Shown here piece by piece: positions 1 through 10,890 of a stretch of 64,000 nt of DNA. Below the pieces are notes generated by a model, which worked only from the letters and a program-made list of their open reading frames with translations, was not told where the DNA came from and ran no database searches. Source of the stretch: Diphasiastrum complanatum (taxonomy: Eukaryota > Streptophyta > Lycopodiopsida > Lycopodiales > Lycopodiaceae); contig CM055094.1 of the NCBI GenBank assembly GCA_029204225.1, positions 62,698,442 through 62,762,441 of the forward strand, in the 5' to 3' direction. The position numbers and the translations under genes were made by a program. How positions within the stretch are numbered: the first letter of the stretch is position 1; every line of letters starts with the position of its first letter.

Positions 1-699
1 ACCCTATGAACTAAATCACAAGTTTTAGCATCAATGACGCATAGGTCGACAATACATGAAGCAATCTAACAATCTCTCATGAAGAACTGGCAACACATAT
101 TTAATGGCGAAAGCCCTACAAGCAACAGCAAAGGCAAGAGTTGTACCACAAAAAGGGAAAATAGTGCGCCTTCCTAGAGGATCTATGCCCTTCCAAGGGT
201 TCCTCACTGTTGTAACAAAACAGTAATAACTGGGCCCTTGGCCAATCCTAAATAAAAATGCATGAAAAAGACTTTTAGCCCTATACATAAACAAAAGGGC
301 TCGTGGCCAACCAATGAAACAGGCCTTGTAATCCATGCAATCCATGGACCCAATAGTTCGTAACTCTATGCAGAAAATCTCTATGAAAAAGGCTTTCAGG
401 CCTGTACATGAATAAAAGGGCTAATGGCCAACAAATGAAACACGCCTTGTAATCCATGGACTTGGCCAATAGTTCGTAACTCTATGCAAAAAACCTCTAG
501 CCAAAGCAACTCGATTTACTACAAGATCTCTAAAGCGCTTTTGATTTAGGAACATGGGACTCAAGAAAATATCCATGAACTAAGATAGATGCTTCTAGCT
601 ACTTAAAGTGCATGAAGAAGGTTAATGTGAAAAATGACAAATGTTGACAGAAAACTTGTAAGAATGTAGTTGATGAGATATAATCTTGGATTTCAAGTG
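1..699. repeat. Degenerate LTR-like repeat with a 119 bp tandem duplication
   Basis: No gene is recognised here. Positions 261-380 and 381-497 are two tandem copies of a unit of about 119 bp, each beginning near ATGAAAAAG and ending near TAACTCTATGCA. The phrase GGGAAAATAGTGCGCC near 158 also occurs in the gypsy-1 LTR. This suggests an old, diverged relative of that LTR. The open frames in this stretch follow the tandem unit and resemble no known protein. Confidence 0.4.
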
Positions 700-704
700 A
701 CAGT

Positions 705-1155
705 AGTTATGAACGTAGCCACGGCTGATCTAGATTTAGTCTATGAAAGCATCACATAAGCAAGACTTAACCCTAGAAAGCACGAGAGAGAAAGTTTAAA
801 GAGACTAAAGAAGGAGATCATATCATAAGCCAAGTAACAAATGACACAGAATCCCTACTTATAGCCAAGAGGAAGCCCTAAAAGGAAGCTTCCAGTGGCT
901 AGGGCCAAACTGAGAGGGAAAATAGTGCGCCCTCCAAGAAGGCCCCCACTCTCAATAATATGACCAAATAACCAATATAGTGAATCATAGGGCCCAAAGC
1001 CAATAATATGGTCTAAATGTCAATAATAGGGCCCAAGGCCAACCATATAGTCTAAATGTCAAATAATGAATAAAAAAGGGCCCAAAGCCTGCTTATGCAT
1101 AAAGTAAAGTAAATGTAAATGGTCATGGCGAATGTAATGAGCCGAGTCCATAACT
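705..1155 (-). repeat. Gypsy-1 3' LTR
   Basis: This LTR is nearly identical to 5205-5655. In element orientation it starts AGTTATGG and ends CATAACT, so the termini are AG...CT and not TG...CA. The seven terminal bases are inverted copies of each other. A TATAAGTA box lies near 856-863 on the minus strand. A purine-rich tract (minus GGGGAG, about 1156-1163) next to its internal edge fits a polypurine tract. Confidence 0.9.
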
Positions 1156-1397
1156 CTCCCCAACACAAAAATAAGACCCAACTGCCATAAAGGACTGGAT
1201 CAAGTAACAGCAAGCCCTGGAGGATCAACTGGAACAGCATCTGGTGTAGTAACAACTGGAGCAACAGCTGATGTAGAGGAATCAACAAGTGCGGCAAGAG
1301 CACGAGCCTGATCCGCAACTGACGGTGTATGATAAAAGACATCAATAGGCGCCCATGTGGCCTCCTCAACAGGACGACCATCCCATTGGACTAGGAA

Positions 1398-1823
1398 CTA
1401 AATCTGCCGGCGGCGTCGACTATGATGCAAAGGCACCTGAAGGATAGCAGCAGGTAATAAAGGAAAGAGATCCGGTGCAGTAAGAAACTCAGCATCACGA
1501 GGAGCATCATCCTCAATAGCAGCACGTAATAAACTGACATGGAATATATCACAGGCACGTGTGGAAGCAGGAAGCTGAAGACGATATGCAACTGGACTAA
1601 GAACCTCCAATATACAATAAGGCCCATAATAACGTGGTGCAAGCTTCTCAGTAGAACCATGGCCCTGAATAAAATGATGACGTGCAAACCGTAGGCGTAG
1701 ATATACCATATCACGAACATGAAACTCAACATGACGTCGATGACGATCAATGAAGCCTGATAACGCTGCTGGACCTACTGCAAATGGGAACTGGCCTGGA
1801 GAATAAGCTCGCGAGCACCTCAT
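1398..1823 (-). pseudogene. Gypsy-1 integrase C-terminal domain (GPY/F module)
   Basis: The translation carries the usual end of a Ty3/gypsy integrase: LAPRYYGPYCILEVL, then VAYRLQLP and FHVSLLR. This is the GPY/F-like module that follows the catalytic core. The core that should precede it is absent. Comparison with gypsy-3 shows a clean 768 bp gap at 1934/1935, matching gypsy-3 57871-58638. No chromodomain follows. It is a remnant within the deleted pol gene. Confidence 0.8.
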
Positions 1824-1959
1824 AGAAATGAAGACAGTGTCACAGGTGTATCCTCGGGAGGAGGAGGAATACCAGGTAAAAGAGATGCATAACCATGAGA
1901 TAATAAAAATGGTGCAACGCCGGTGCTGGTACTAAGATAAGCAGATGGAAGATCATCAA

Positions 1960-3517
1960 ACCAGGAAGGGATGTGGCAACAAGGGTATTCAATAAAGCAG
2001 GAAGTCTAGACAATGCGTCAGCAGCAGTGTTACCACGACCAAGACGATACAAAATAGAAAAATCAAAAGATTGTAAAAACTGCAACCAACGAAACTGACG
2101 ATCACTAAGATCACGCTGGGAGAAGAGATAACGTCAGGACTGATGATCAGTAACAATATCAAAAGGAACACGGTACAGGTAATGGCGCCACTTCTTAAGA
2201 GCATAGATAATGGCGAGAAGCTCTTTCTCATGGACAGAATAAAGGCTCTTTCTCATGGACAGAATAACGTTGGTCATAAGAGCGTAAACGACGCGACTCA
2301 TAAGCAATAATACACTGAGACTGACGAAGCAAGGCACCCAAACCAGCATTACTAGCATCGGTCTCAACAATAAATTTTTTATCAAACTGTGGTAAACACA
2401 GGACAGAGGCCTCCACAACAGCACGACGAAGAGTGTCAAAGGCTAACTGACAATCAGAAGTCCAAACAAAAGCACTAGACTTCTTCAAAAGGGCATGAAG
2501 AGGGGCAGCCACAGTGGCAAAGTGAGGAACAGGACGACGAAGGTGAGTAGCGAGACCAAGAAACATACGAACATGGTGGACATCTGTGGGAACAGGCCAA
2601 TCATCGATTGCCCGAACCTTATGAGGGTCCAAACGAATACGACCATCACAAATGAGAAATCCTAAAAACTCAATCTCAACAACAGCAAACGAACACTTAT
2701 AAAGTTTAGCAAACAACTGGTGATGAACAAGCAATTCAAAAACAGATGAAAGATGTAACACATGCTCATCAAAGTTCTTACTAAAAACAAGAATATCATC
2801 AAAATAAACTAAAACACAACGACCAAGGAGAGGACGCATGATGTTATTCATCACATTCTGGAACGTAGGTGGACCATTAGTAACACCAAAAGGAAAAACA
2901 CGAAACTCATACAAACCAAGATGGGTACGAAACGCAGTCTTGTCTTCGTCCGAAGGATGCATCCTAATCTGGTGATAGCCGGAACGTAAGTCTATCTTAG
3001 TGAAAACATGAGAAGTGCCTAACTGGTCAAAGAGAAAATCCATGTGAGGAATAGGATACTGGTTACGAAAGGTCAACTTATTCAGGGCACGAAAATCAAT
3101 GCAGAGGCGTTTGGAACCATCTTTCTTACTGACAAGGAGAACAGGGGCACCAAAAGGACTGTGACTAGGAAAAATAAGGCCCTGATCTAGTAAAGCAGTA
3201 ATCTGAAGCTCAACCTCATCACGCTCAGACCTAGACATATGGTAAGGAGGCCGGGAGGGAGGAGCAGAACCAGGACGCAAATCAATACGGTGGTTCACAT
3301 CACGTGATGGCGGTAGCGTCGTAGGTTCTGAAAAGACAAATGCATACTGATGTAATAAGTCAGAGATCACCTGAGGAACAGCTGCTGGAGGAGAGGTAGT
3401 CACTGGAGAATCTGCTGCAGCACGCTGAACACATAATAAAGCTGCACAATGAGCCTTAGGTAGGCTGCGGATAGGAAGAAAGATCACCAGTTTGAGTAAG
3501 ACTACGGAATATATCAC
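1960..3517 (-). pseudogene. Gypsy-1 reverse transcriptase and RNase H
   Basis: The long open part (3517 down to 2228) encodes a Ty3/gypsy reverse transcriptase. It contains [38 protein letters not shown] and the catalytic box VYFDDILVF (YFDD in place of the common YLDD). RNase H then begins with FIVETDASNAGLGALL. A 25 bp tandem duplication at about 2221-2270 (CTCTTTCTCATGGACAGAAT and following bases) shifts the frame after SVHEKE. The RNase H tail (FLQSFDFSILYR, ADALSRLP) continues in another frame from about 2085 downward. The first 30 or so codons come from a deletion junction with gag; no protease is left. Confidence 0.9.
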
Positions 3518-4154
3518 GCTGGCGGCTCAGCCACTGAGGGTCAATCATAGCATGACGAAGATCACGACGAAAGGTAGGCCATAACTGGAGACCGTCCCGA
3601 TCAGGGTCAAGTCGGTAGACCCGCCACCAAGTGGCAGCACGTCCATCTAAATGTAAGGCGGCTAACTGGATCTTCTGAGGATCAATCTTAGGGTAAATCT
3701 GAAAATAAGTATCAAGCTTTGCAAACCAATTCTCTAACAAGTTCCCGTCAAAGGAACCAGAATAGGTGGCAAGCTGTACCCGATCACGAAAATATCGAGC
3801 AAAATGTGGCTCAGGAGCTAGATGTCGTGGAAAATGTGACTCAGGAGCTGTATGACGTGGAAAACCGGGTGGTGCGTTAGGTGGAAAATGAGGCCCACCG
3901 CCAAAGGAAGTAGACGAGGATGGAAGTCCAAATGGAGACCCAAATGATGAATGAACAGGGGCTTTGCCAGGTCCATGTGGCTGTAAGGAATCAATCTGTG
4001 ACTGCATAGTGGCAAAGCCGGTCTGTAAAGTGGTAAAACCGGTCATCGTTTGGTCGAAACGACTACTGAGGAGAGTAATAGAGTCACGCATATCAGCAAA
4101 CTGTTCATCTAAAGGTCCGGAATGACTCGCAGGTGTAGTGGGTGAGCTAGCCAT
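3456..4154 (-). pseudogene. Gypsy-1 Gag, truncated
   Basis: The reading frame starts MASSPTTPASHSGPLDEQFA. It has a predicted helical segment with hydrophobic spacing (ITLLSSRFDQ, then repeats of TGF and TLQ), a Pro/Gly/His-rich middle, and the conserved retrotransposon capsid core near residues 120-220 (YSGSFDGN, ENWFAKLDTYF, ATWWRVY, WLSRQRDIF). Gag should continue to a CCHC zinc knuckle and protease, but the frame runs into the RT deletion junction near 3490. The start is supported by the matching start in gypsy-3 (61328). Confidence 0.85.
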
Positions 4155-5192
4155 GAGGAAGAAAAAGTAAGCGAGAAAAGAAATGTGCTAAACAATTGGA
4201 CGAACTGAAGGAGAGGACATAAGTCGTCACAACAGGCACGCCAATGAAAAGACACAATAGAACTCGCGATGTAAGATGAACGGAAAGGACAACTAAGTAA
4301 GAAATACCTCGTAACCGCAACCGGAAATGAGCTGAAAAATAGCGGCGATATGTCGAGGTACCGGGCAGCCTCCAACAAAGATGCTAAGGGCCCGACAACG
4401 TGGAGTAAACGGTGGGTAAAAGTATGGGAAACAATAATGGACTATGGGGCTGGAAACGGAGCAGCCAAGGAAAGGAAGTGATAACAAAAAGGAGGTATGG
4501 GCAGCGAGGAAACAAGGCTGAAAAATCAGAGATCGCCCTTCAAGGGTAAAATAAAAGTTTGCGATAAAGACGGGGAGCAATCCCGATGCGCGATGAAGTT
4601 GGGTGGGAGTGGCTTTCTAAGCACCTAGGCGTGTTTGTGTTGTCCGGGGTAGGGTGAGCTGAAATTGAGGCGGATGTAGGCCGCCAGCTATGGTAGAGTG
4701 TGGGCGTCCAATAGAGGTAGTAAACGGCAAAAAAAATTGGATCAAAAAGATGGGTTGGTAGGGCGCTAGGAGTGGCTGATGGAAGGTGGCGAATAGGGGC
4801 AGCAAAAAAGCGGAAATTTTTCAGCAAAAGGAAGGAGCAGTAGGGCGCTGGTCAGCAAGCATGAGGGCGCCCAATAGGGCAGCAAATAGGAGGCAGTAGG
4901 GCGCCCAAAATAGGGGAGGAAAAAGGCTAATAATGCAGCAATAGGCAGCCACCAAGAGGGCGTCAGAAATGGGCAGCAAAAGGCTGAAAATGCAGCAGTA
5001 GGCAGCCAGCAAGAGGGCGCTAGAAATGGGCAGCAAGTGGGCGCTTGTCCTCCTCCGATCCGTCGTGAAAATCTGCAAGACAAGTGTGGAGAAATGCTGA
5101 AGATCCGGCTCAAAAAATGGTGAAGATCCAAGCTGAAGATGGGCGCCCTCCTGTGAGAGAAAAATCTGCTCAATGGAGATGCTCAGGAAAGT
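4155..5192 (-). other. Gypsy-1 untranslated leader
   Basis: This leader of about 1,040 nt lies between the primer binding site and gag. Overlapping open frames in it share no recognisable domain and look like chance. It contains a 57 bp direct repeat (units starting 4921 and 4978, both beginning AAAAGGCT) and many GGGCGC words, including the palindrome GGGCGCCC at 5141-5148 close to the primer binding site. The same leader is present in gypsy-3 at 61329-62396. Confidence 0.7.
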
Positions 5193-5204
5193 GCTCTGAT
5201 ACCA
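5193..5204 (-). other. Gypsy-1 primer binding site
   Basis: On the minus strand this reads TGGTATCAGAGC and directly abuts the 5' LTR. It matches the common plant LTR-retrotransposon primer site complementary to the 3' end of initiator methionine tRNA. Confidence 0.9.
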
Positions 5205-5655
5205 AGTTATGAACGTAGCCACGGCTGATCTAGATTTAGTCTATGAAAGCATCACATAAGCAAGACTTAACCCTAGAAAGTAGGAGAGAGAAAGCTTAGA
5301 GAGACTAAAGAAGGAGATCATATCATAAGCCAAGTAACAAATGACACAGAATCCCTACTTATAGCCAAGAGGAAGCCCTAAAAGGAAGCTTCCAGTGGCT
5401 AGGGCCAAACTGAGAGGGAAAATAGTGCGCCCTCCAAGAAGGCCCCCACTCTCAGTAATATGACCAAATAACCAATATAGTGAATCATAGGGCCCAAAGC
5501 CAATAATATGGTCTAAATGTCAATAATAGGGCCCAAGGCCAACCATATAGTCTAAATGTCAAATAATGAATAAAAAAGGGCCCAAAGCCTGCTTATGCAT
5601 AAAGTAAAGTAAATGTAAATGGACATGGCGAATGTAATGAGCCGAGTCCATAACT
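5205..5655 (-). repeat. Gypsy-1 5' LTR
   Basis: It is the partner of 705-1155. The outer end is followed by ACAGT (5656-5660), the same five bases that precede the other LTR at 700-704. The inner edge abuts the primer binding site. This fixes the LTR boundary as AG...CT in element orientation. Confidence 0.92.
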
Positions 5656-5660
5656 ACAGT

Positions 5661-6977
5661 ACTACACCAAGTTTAACAACAATCTGATGTGGGATTATAA
5701 GTCATACTAAGTTTGGTGCAGATTTGATATGTTCTCAATCAACAATATTGATATTAGAGATAATAATTAGAAACGTTCTCATTAGCAACACTACTAGATT
5801 AGTCCTCTGTATAACAAATCACTTCGTTTTGAAGTCACAAGGATGTACCTTTGTAACGTTTAAAATTGTGTAGTTTAATAAAGTCCCTTCTATAATGTGA
5901 AAGACAGGGCAATTTCTCATATTCCTATTATTGCAAGAGCAAGCAATAGAAACTAACCCAAGTAGACAATGTCATGTGCATATGTCGAGGTATGACAATA
6001 CTAGCTCCTCAAGGCAAGCATCGTAGGAAACAGAATCAATATTTTGCAGTTGCTTGGAAAGTAGTTCATAGTCCATTTAGAATTTGTCCATCATAGCCGA
6101 TAGACGATAAGAAATTGAACCAATATTATGTAGGAATCAATTATGAGATGTGATAACTGAACTTATCATCGTCATTGGCATTGTCCAATCATAGATACAC
6201 TACTTATCCTTGCACGAGAACCATGCCACTGCTTAAGTTTGAAGACAACTTGTTATGCACGTACAAAATACGTTTAGTGCCTAAGGGCTCATCATCCATT
6301 CTACATAGAAGAACCAGTGGACCAGTGGCTATTTTAAACACAAGGTAGCGATTTCTTTTGGAACCAATGGTTATTTTTGAATTTATAGGACAAATTGGGC
6401 CTCTGGAGGAGAGGCACACAAGTTTTGGCAGGAACTATTTTGTGCTTCCTTCAAATTAGGTATTTCAGCCTAATTTCAATAGAGTATAAATAAGAGATGC
6501 AGACATTCATTTGGTAGCTTGTGATTTGGTTTCTTTTTGAGATCTTTTTAGGAGACTAATTGCGCTTCCTTGGGGATCAACTATTGACTATATTTGATGT
6601 TCTTTCAATATTCTTAGTTACAAGATGCTATTTGCTTCATCTTTCATGGTTCATTATGCTTTAACATGATGCTAAATCTGCAATTGACTTCATAACATTG
6701 TATCATAGTACTTTCCAGGGCACACTAAGGCTGGATTTCTTAGCACCTACTTTCCTATTTTGGAGACATTCCAGCAACTATTTAAATTTTTTATCATAGC
6801 TTTTCAATGGTGACCTGAATTAAGTCAGATGGTCCCATTGCATACCTGGCACCAAACTATTCAAGGTGACCATTTTTCAATGGCCATTTTCTACAAACCC
6901 TCAATTTTCGCTTTAGTCAAAGTCATGTCTTTTGGAATGTTTGATGACAAAAGCTAAAAATAGCTACATCTTTGGGA
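5661..6977. other. Intergenic sequence containing copy 1 of an old direct repeat
   Basis: No gene is recognised. About 6280-6720 is a diverged direct copy of 14650-15420: both contain AAATTGGGCCTCT, a TATA-like word (GAGTATAAATA here, CATATAAATA there), ACATTCATTT, and GATCA-CTATTGAC. The second copy has about 365 extra bases in the middle. The two copies flank gypsy-2 and could be the LTRs of an older element. Confidence 0.4.
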
Positions 6978-6982
6978 AACCC

Positions 6983-7386
6983 TGTTATGGCCATTGGCAA
7001 ACACAAGGGTACATGTGGACTCATTAGTCCTTCCACCGGGGTGACACTCAGCCCCATAGTTCGGGATAATAACCCTTAGGTACTAGGATCTAGGAGGGCT
7101 TGGTCTATATCCCTACGGAGTGCCACTAAGTGGAGGGCACCTGTAGTAACTAAGGGTGGGTCCCTAGACTTGAGTAGGACCTAAGTGCTCCACATGCACA
7201 GTGGTAACTGTGCATGTGAGAGGCATCCACATGCATAATGGTAATTGTGCATGTGAGAGGTGTGCATGATCTCCCTGGAGGTTAAAGCTATATGGTGGCC
7301 TGTGGGTGTAGAGCCAGGTACAGGATAATGCGTGGAGATCCAGAGTCATCCTACCATTGTGTTGATCTTTGTCCAAGTTCCTAATA
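6983..7386 (+). repeat. Gypsy-2 5' LTR
   Basis: It matches 13179-13607 apart from small indels. It contains two consecutive hairpin-forming units: 7191-7218 (12 bp perfect stem, CACATGCACAGT against ACTGTGCATGTG, GGTA loop) and 7228-7255 (same layout, one mismatch). Confidence 0.92.
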
Positions 7387-7387
7387 G

Positions 7388-7399
7388 TGGTATCAGAGC
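7388..7399 (+). other. Gypsy-2 primer binding site
   Basis: TGGTATCAGAGC, one base after the 5' LTR; initiator-Met tRNA type, the same site used by gypsy-1. Confidence 0.88.
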
Positions 7400-8347
7400 C
7401 TTGGATCCTAGTGTGGATCATGGACCATCATCTTTTTGGTTGTTCTTTTTTCCTACATAGCTCCTTGGAGGTGGCGTCCCACTTCTAGGAGGAAGTTCTC
7501 TATGTTCTCCCTCTTCCAAGGTCCGTTTTCTATGTGGATCGGACCGTTGGAATCCTCTAGGATAGGCACCCCTTTCCTAAGCAATCAATCGAGGATTTTC
7601 CCTGGTCTTTTGGAGGAAATCACCATTTTTTCAATTCTGAAAATTACTTGTCCTACCAGTCCCATCTCCGGCATACTCACTTGTTGGAGGCTTAGATCTT
7701 GTTCGATTGAGCCGAAAATTTGTGGGCATCCTTTAGACACTAGTCGCTGAGGGATAGGTGATTTCATTCCAATCGGATTCTTCAATCCAAAGTTATGGCA
7801 GGTTGAAGCCAAATTTTCTGATTTCTGGACAGATTCGACCACTCGGAGTTTAAGGGTCGGCAATTGCAAACAACTAAAGCTTTTTCAATGGTTCAAAGCG
7901 CTACAGACTTGGGCGAGTTAGGAGAGACCAATTCCAGCCCAATCGGTTGCCGAAATCTCCGGTGGTGAGCAGTTGAAGTTGATGCAAAGTTGATGATTTT
8001 TCCAGCAAGGCATACGGATCTTCAAAGCATCAAAAGTGAAGTCCGGGATCGTGTTCGAGACGGCCACTTGATTTCCAACTAAGAGAAGCTTTCTCTCTCA
8101 CTCTTTTATTTGCATGTCATAGAATTTTTCTTGCATGTCAAGTTTTTAAGTCGAAAATCAAGTGCATGTGGTTGCATGCTTGATGCATGTCAGTGCATGT
8201 TGCTAGTAACCTCTTGCATGTTCTAGCAAGTAAATTGTGAAGCATGTTTTGCTTCTTCAGAGGAACTGTTGTGTCTATTTTATCGTGCATGCTTAATTTT
8301 GTACACATGAGTCCTACTCTCGTAGATGAACTTGAAGATATAGTCAT
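7400..8347 (+). other. Gypsy-2 leader, no gene seen
   Basis: This stretch of about 950 bases lies between the primer site and the likely gag start. Frames on both strands are short and resemble no protein. Several CATGCATG-type words occur near 8160-8220. I treat it as untranslated leader. Confidence 0.6.
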
Positions 8348-9676
8348 GTCTAGCTTACCTCACAGAAGTTCTCCTATAGAAAAGAGTCAGTCAGTCCCTC
8401 TAGCCTACTCAAGAACCTGCCCAAGATCCCTCCATGCATGATGACATGCAGGATGTGGAAATGAATGAGGGGAAAGAAAATGAAGAGATATCATTGAGTA
8501 TTTTTGAGTTTAGGTAGTGGGTAGTAGAAACATATGATCATCTTAAGAAATTAGAAGAGTCTGTTGAGGAACAAGCCAACACTCAGCAGGAAACTAATGA
8601 GAGGCTTTCCAAACTTGAAAGACTAGTACGTGATAGTGTTCAAAGTCTTAGTGCTTTGAAACAAGCTGTTTTAGCGCAGTATCGACTGAATCCTGCTATC
8701 CACGGTAGTAGTCCTCCTGTCCCACCATCACCCCATAAGGTAGTACCTAAGGATTTGCGCCTTCCCACCTTTGGTGGAGAAGAAAAAGACCGTAACCGAG
8801 ATAAGGTTGTTGCCTTTCTCGTTAAGCATGATGATACTTTTCGATTAAAAGGGACCCCCAATGAGGATCGGCCTTTAGAGGCTAGTATCTCCCTGATGGG
8901 AAAAGCCTTTAGGTGGTGGATAAGTCTGCGGGAAAGTGGTACGGAACCAAAGACTTGGGATAATTTTAAGGAGGTATTTAAAAAAAACTTTCTCCCTGAG
9001 AACGAAACCGATAGAAGCTAGGAAGATTGGGAAACCTGTTGCATGGGAAACCATCCTCTCACCCAATACATCGCCAATTATCGGGATGGTACCATGAAAT
9101 TGTCTGACTTAGATGATTACAATCAGGTAAGGGGATTCATTCGTAGTTTGCAAGCCGAATACCAAAAGTCTTCGGCCTTTGAAGCCTAAAACCTTGGAGA
9201 CTGCTATCACCCTAGCTCAGACTTATGATGACATAGTTCGCCCAAAAGGTAAACGGGTTGTAGATGAGACCTGACTTGAGTCCTCCAAGCATGGAGAGAA
9301 GCGGAAAATTATGACATCTAATCCTTCGAATAAAAAGAGGTATAGATTGTCGAGAAGTGACATAGAAAAAACCAAGAGGGAGCACTTATGCTTCATTTGT
9401 ATGGGAAAAGGTCATAACAAGAGTCAGTGTCCTAAGTTACAAAACAAAGGGAATACTGACGAGACTCCCGGTAAGAACCAAACTGGTTCTTCTAAGAAGC
9501 CGGAGAAGCAAGTTCATATTGTTCAAGTCTTACCGTTGGGAAAATCTCCCAAGGTAAAGTCTATCCAAGTGTCTCATGTGAATGAGGCACATACCTGTTC
9601 TGTCACTGCCAATATTTGGCAACCTGCAGTTGGACCCCATACTATTTTCCGACTGTTAGGAAGTATTAATGGCTAG
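8348..9676 (+). pseudogene. Gypsy-2 Gag with CCHC zinc knuckle
   Basis: The likely start is the ATG at 8348, but the frame is soon broken by a shift and stops. A coiled-coil-like stretch (HLKKLEESVEEQANTQQE) is readable near 8530-8590. The capsid core is at 8750-9020 (LRLPTFGGEEKDR, FRWWISLRESG, FKEVFKKNFLP), ending in a stop at 9021. A second open part (9311-9676) carries CFICMGKGHNKSQC, a CX2CX4HX4C knuckle that would bind RNA. A stop at 9674-9676 separates it from protease. Confidence 0.85.
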
Positions 9677-10107
9677 AAAGTTCGGATAATGGTGGATGAT
9701 GGGTCAACCGACAACTTTCTAAACCATTCTTTGGTGAAGAGGTTGAAGTTAGATCAAAAACAAAGTGATCATCAATAGGTGGTTACATTTGTTGATGGTC
9801 AACGTAAGGATGTTTATGATACTTTCATTCCACAAGTTCCCATGCAAATCCAGGACTACCAAGATACTTAAGACTTTCAAGTGATGAGCTTCACCTTGGC
9901 AGATGTTATACTTGGTCGTGAGTGGTTGTTCACGTTAGAAACTACTGGAGGTCTTGTTCGCACTTATGTTGATAACACTTTGGAGTTCGTTCATCAAGGT
10001 CAGAGAATTAAGTTGGTAGGAAATGCAAGTGTGCTGGCTTCGCCAGTTGTCTCTTCTATGCAGTTGAAGCGGTTAGTGCGGAAACGAAAAATTGAAAAGG
10101 TATTTCT
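9677..10107 (+). pseudogene. Gypsy-2 aspartic protease
   Basis: The frame after the 9674 stop reads VRIMVDDGSTDNFL, the D-x-G-S/T active-site region of a retropepsin, followed downstream by DVILGREWL, the conserved C-terminal protease motif of Ty3/gypsy elements. In-frame stops near 9776 and 9868 interrupt it. It would process Gag-Pol if intact. Confidence 0.8.
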
Positions 10108-10890
10108 TTGTTTCCTTCTAAAAGTTTTTCAAGTACTTCAAGTTTATCTTTTCCATATCCAAAGAAATGTGTTTCTTCTGTTGAGAGAAGTGCGAGAGAT
10201 GTGAGTTTGCAAACTATTTTAAATGATTTTAAAGATGTCTTTCCTAGTGATTTGCCTTTCGGGTTACCCCCGAGAAGAGAGGTAGATCATCCTATAGAGC
10301 TTGTACCCAGGACTAAGTCTATTAGTAAGCCTCCTTATAGGTTAAGCCGATCGGAACGCCTAGAGGTAGAGCGGCAACTGCAAGAGTATTTAGCTAAAGG
10401 GTTTATACGCCCTAGTAAGTCACCATGGGCCGCGCCCATCTTGTTGGTTAAGAAAAAAGATGGGTCTATGCGTATGTGCATAGATTATAGGGCTTTAAAT
10501 GAAGTCACTTTTAAGGATAAATATCCTTTGCCCCGGATAGATGAGATCTTTGATCAACTCAGAGGGGCAAAGTATTTTACTAAGATAGATCTTAGGTCTG
10601 GATGTCATCAGGTACGTATTAAAGAAGATAACGTTCCGTTGACGGCTTTTCGGTCACGGCATAGTCATTATGAGTTTTTGGTTCTTCCCTTTGGATTAAC
10701 CAATGCCCCAGCAACGTTTATGAGGTTAATGAACAACGTGTTCAGACATCTCTTGGGCAAGTTTGTGTTAATCTACCTTGATGATATCCTGGTCTTTAGT
10801 CGTACTAAAGAAGAACACTTTGATCATTTGTGTCAAGTGTTCCAGGTCCTGAGAGAGAATTCCTTGTATGCGAAGGAATCAAAAATGTGA
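10108..10890 (+). pseudogene. Gypsy-2 reverse transcriptase
   Basis: The main reverse transcriptase domain is readable as one frame: [18 protein letters not shown], then [62 protein letters not shown] and the catalytic [12 protein letters not shown]. It ends by a frameshift at about 10885, and the same protein continues in the frame starting at 10868 ([17 protein letters not shown]). Confidence 0.92.

Larger units (their letters stand above)
705..5655 (-). mobile_element. Gypsy-1, Ty3/gypsy LTR retrotransposon with internal deletions
   Basis: Two 451 bp LTRs (705-1155 and 5205-5655) flank the internal region. The whole element is flanked by a perfect 5 bp target duplication, ACAGT, at 700-704 and 5656-5660. 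The primer binding site beside the right LTR reads TGGTATCAGAGC on the minus strand (initiator Met tRNA type). Internal order on the minus strand is a 1 kb leader, gag, reverse transcriptase/RNase H, then the integrase C-terminus. The gag zinc knuckle, the protease and the integrase core are missing. By eye the LTRs differ at about six positions, so insertion is fairly recent. The element is non-autonomous. Confidence 0.93.

Noticed and set aside
4540-5222. Long overlapping frames in the gypsy-1 leader, also in gypsy-3
   Set aside because: They are shared only because the leaders are copies; composition is simple (Ser/Leu/Phe-rich) and no domain is visible.
7191-7255. CRISPR-like short repeats with dyads
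   Set aside because: They are parts of a plant LTR and occur as two units per LTR without spacers; no CRISPR signal fits this eukaryotic context.
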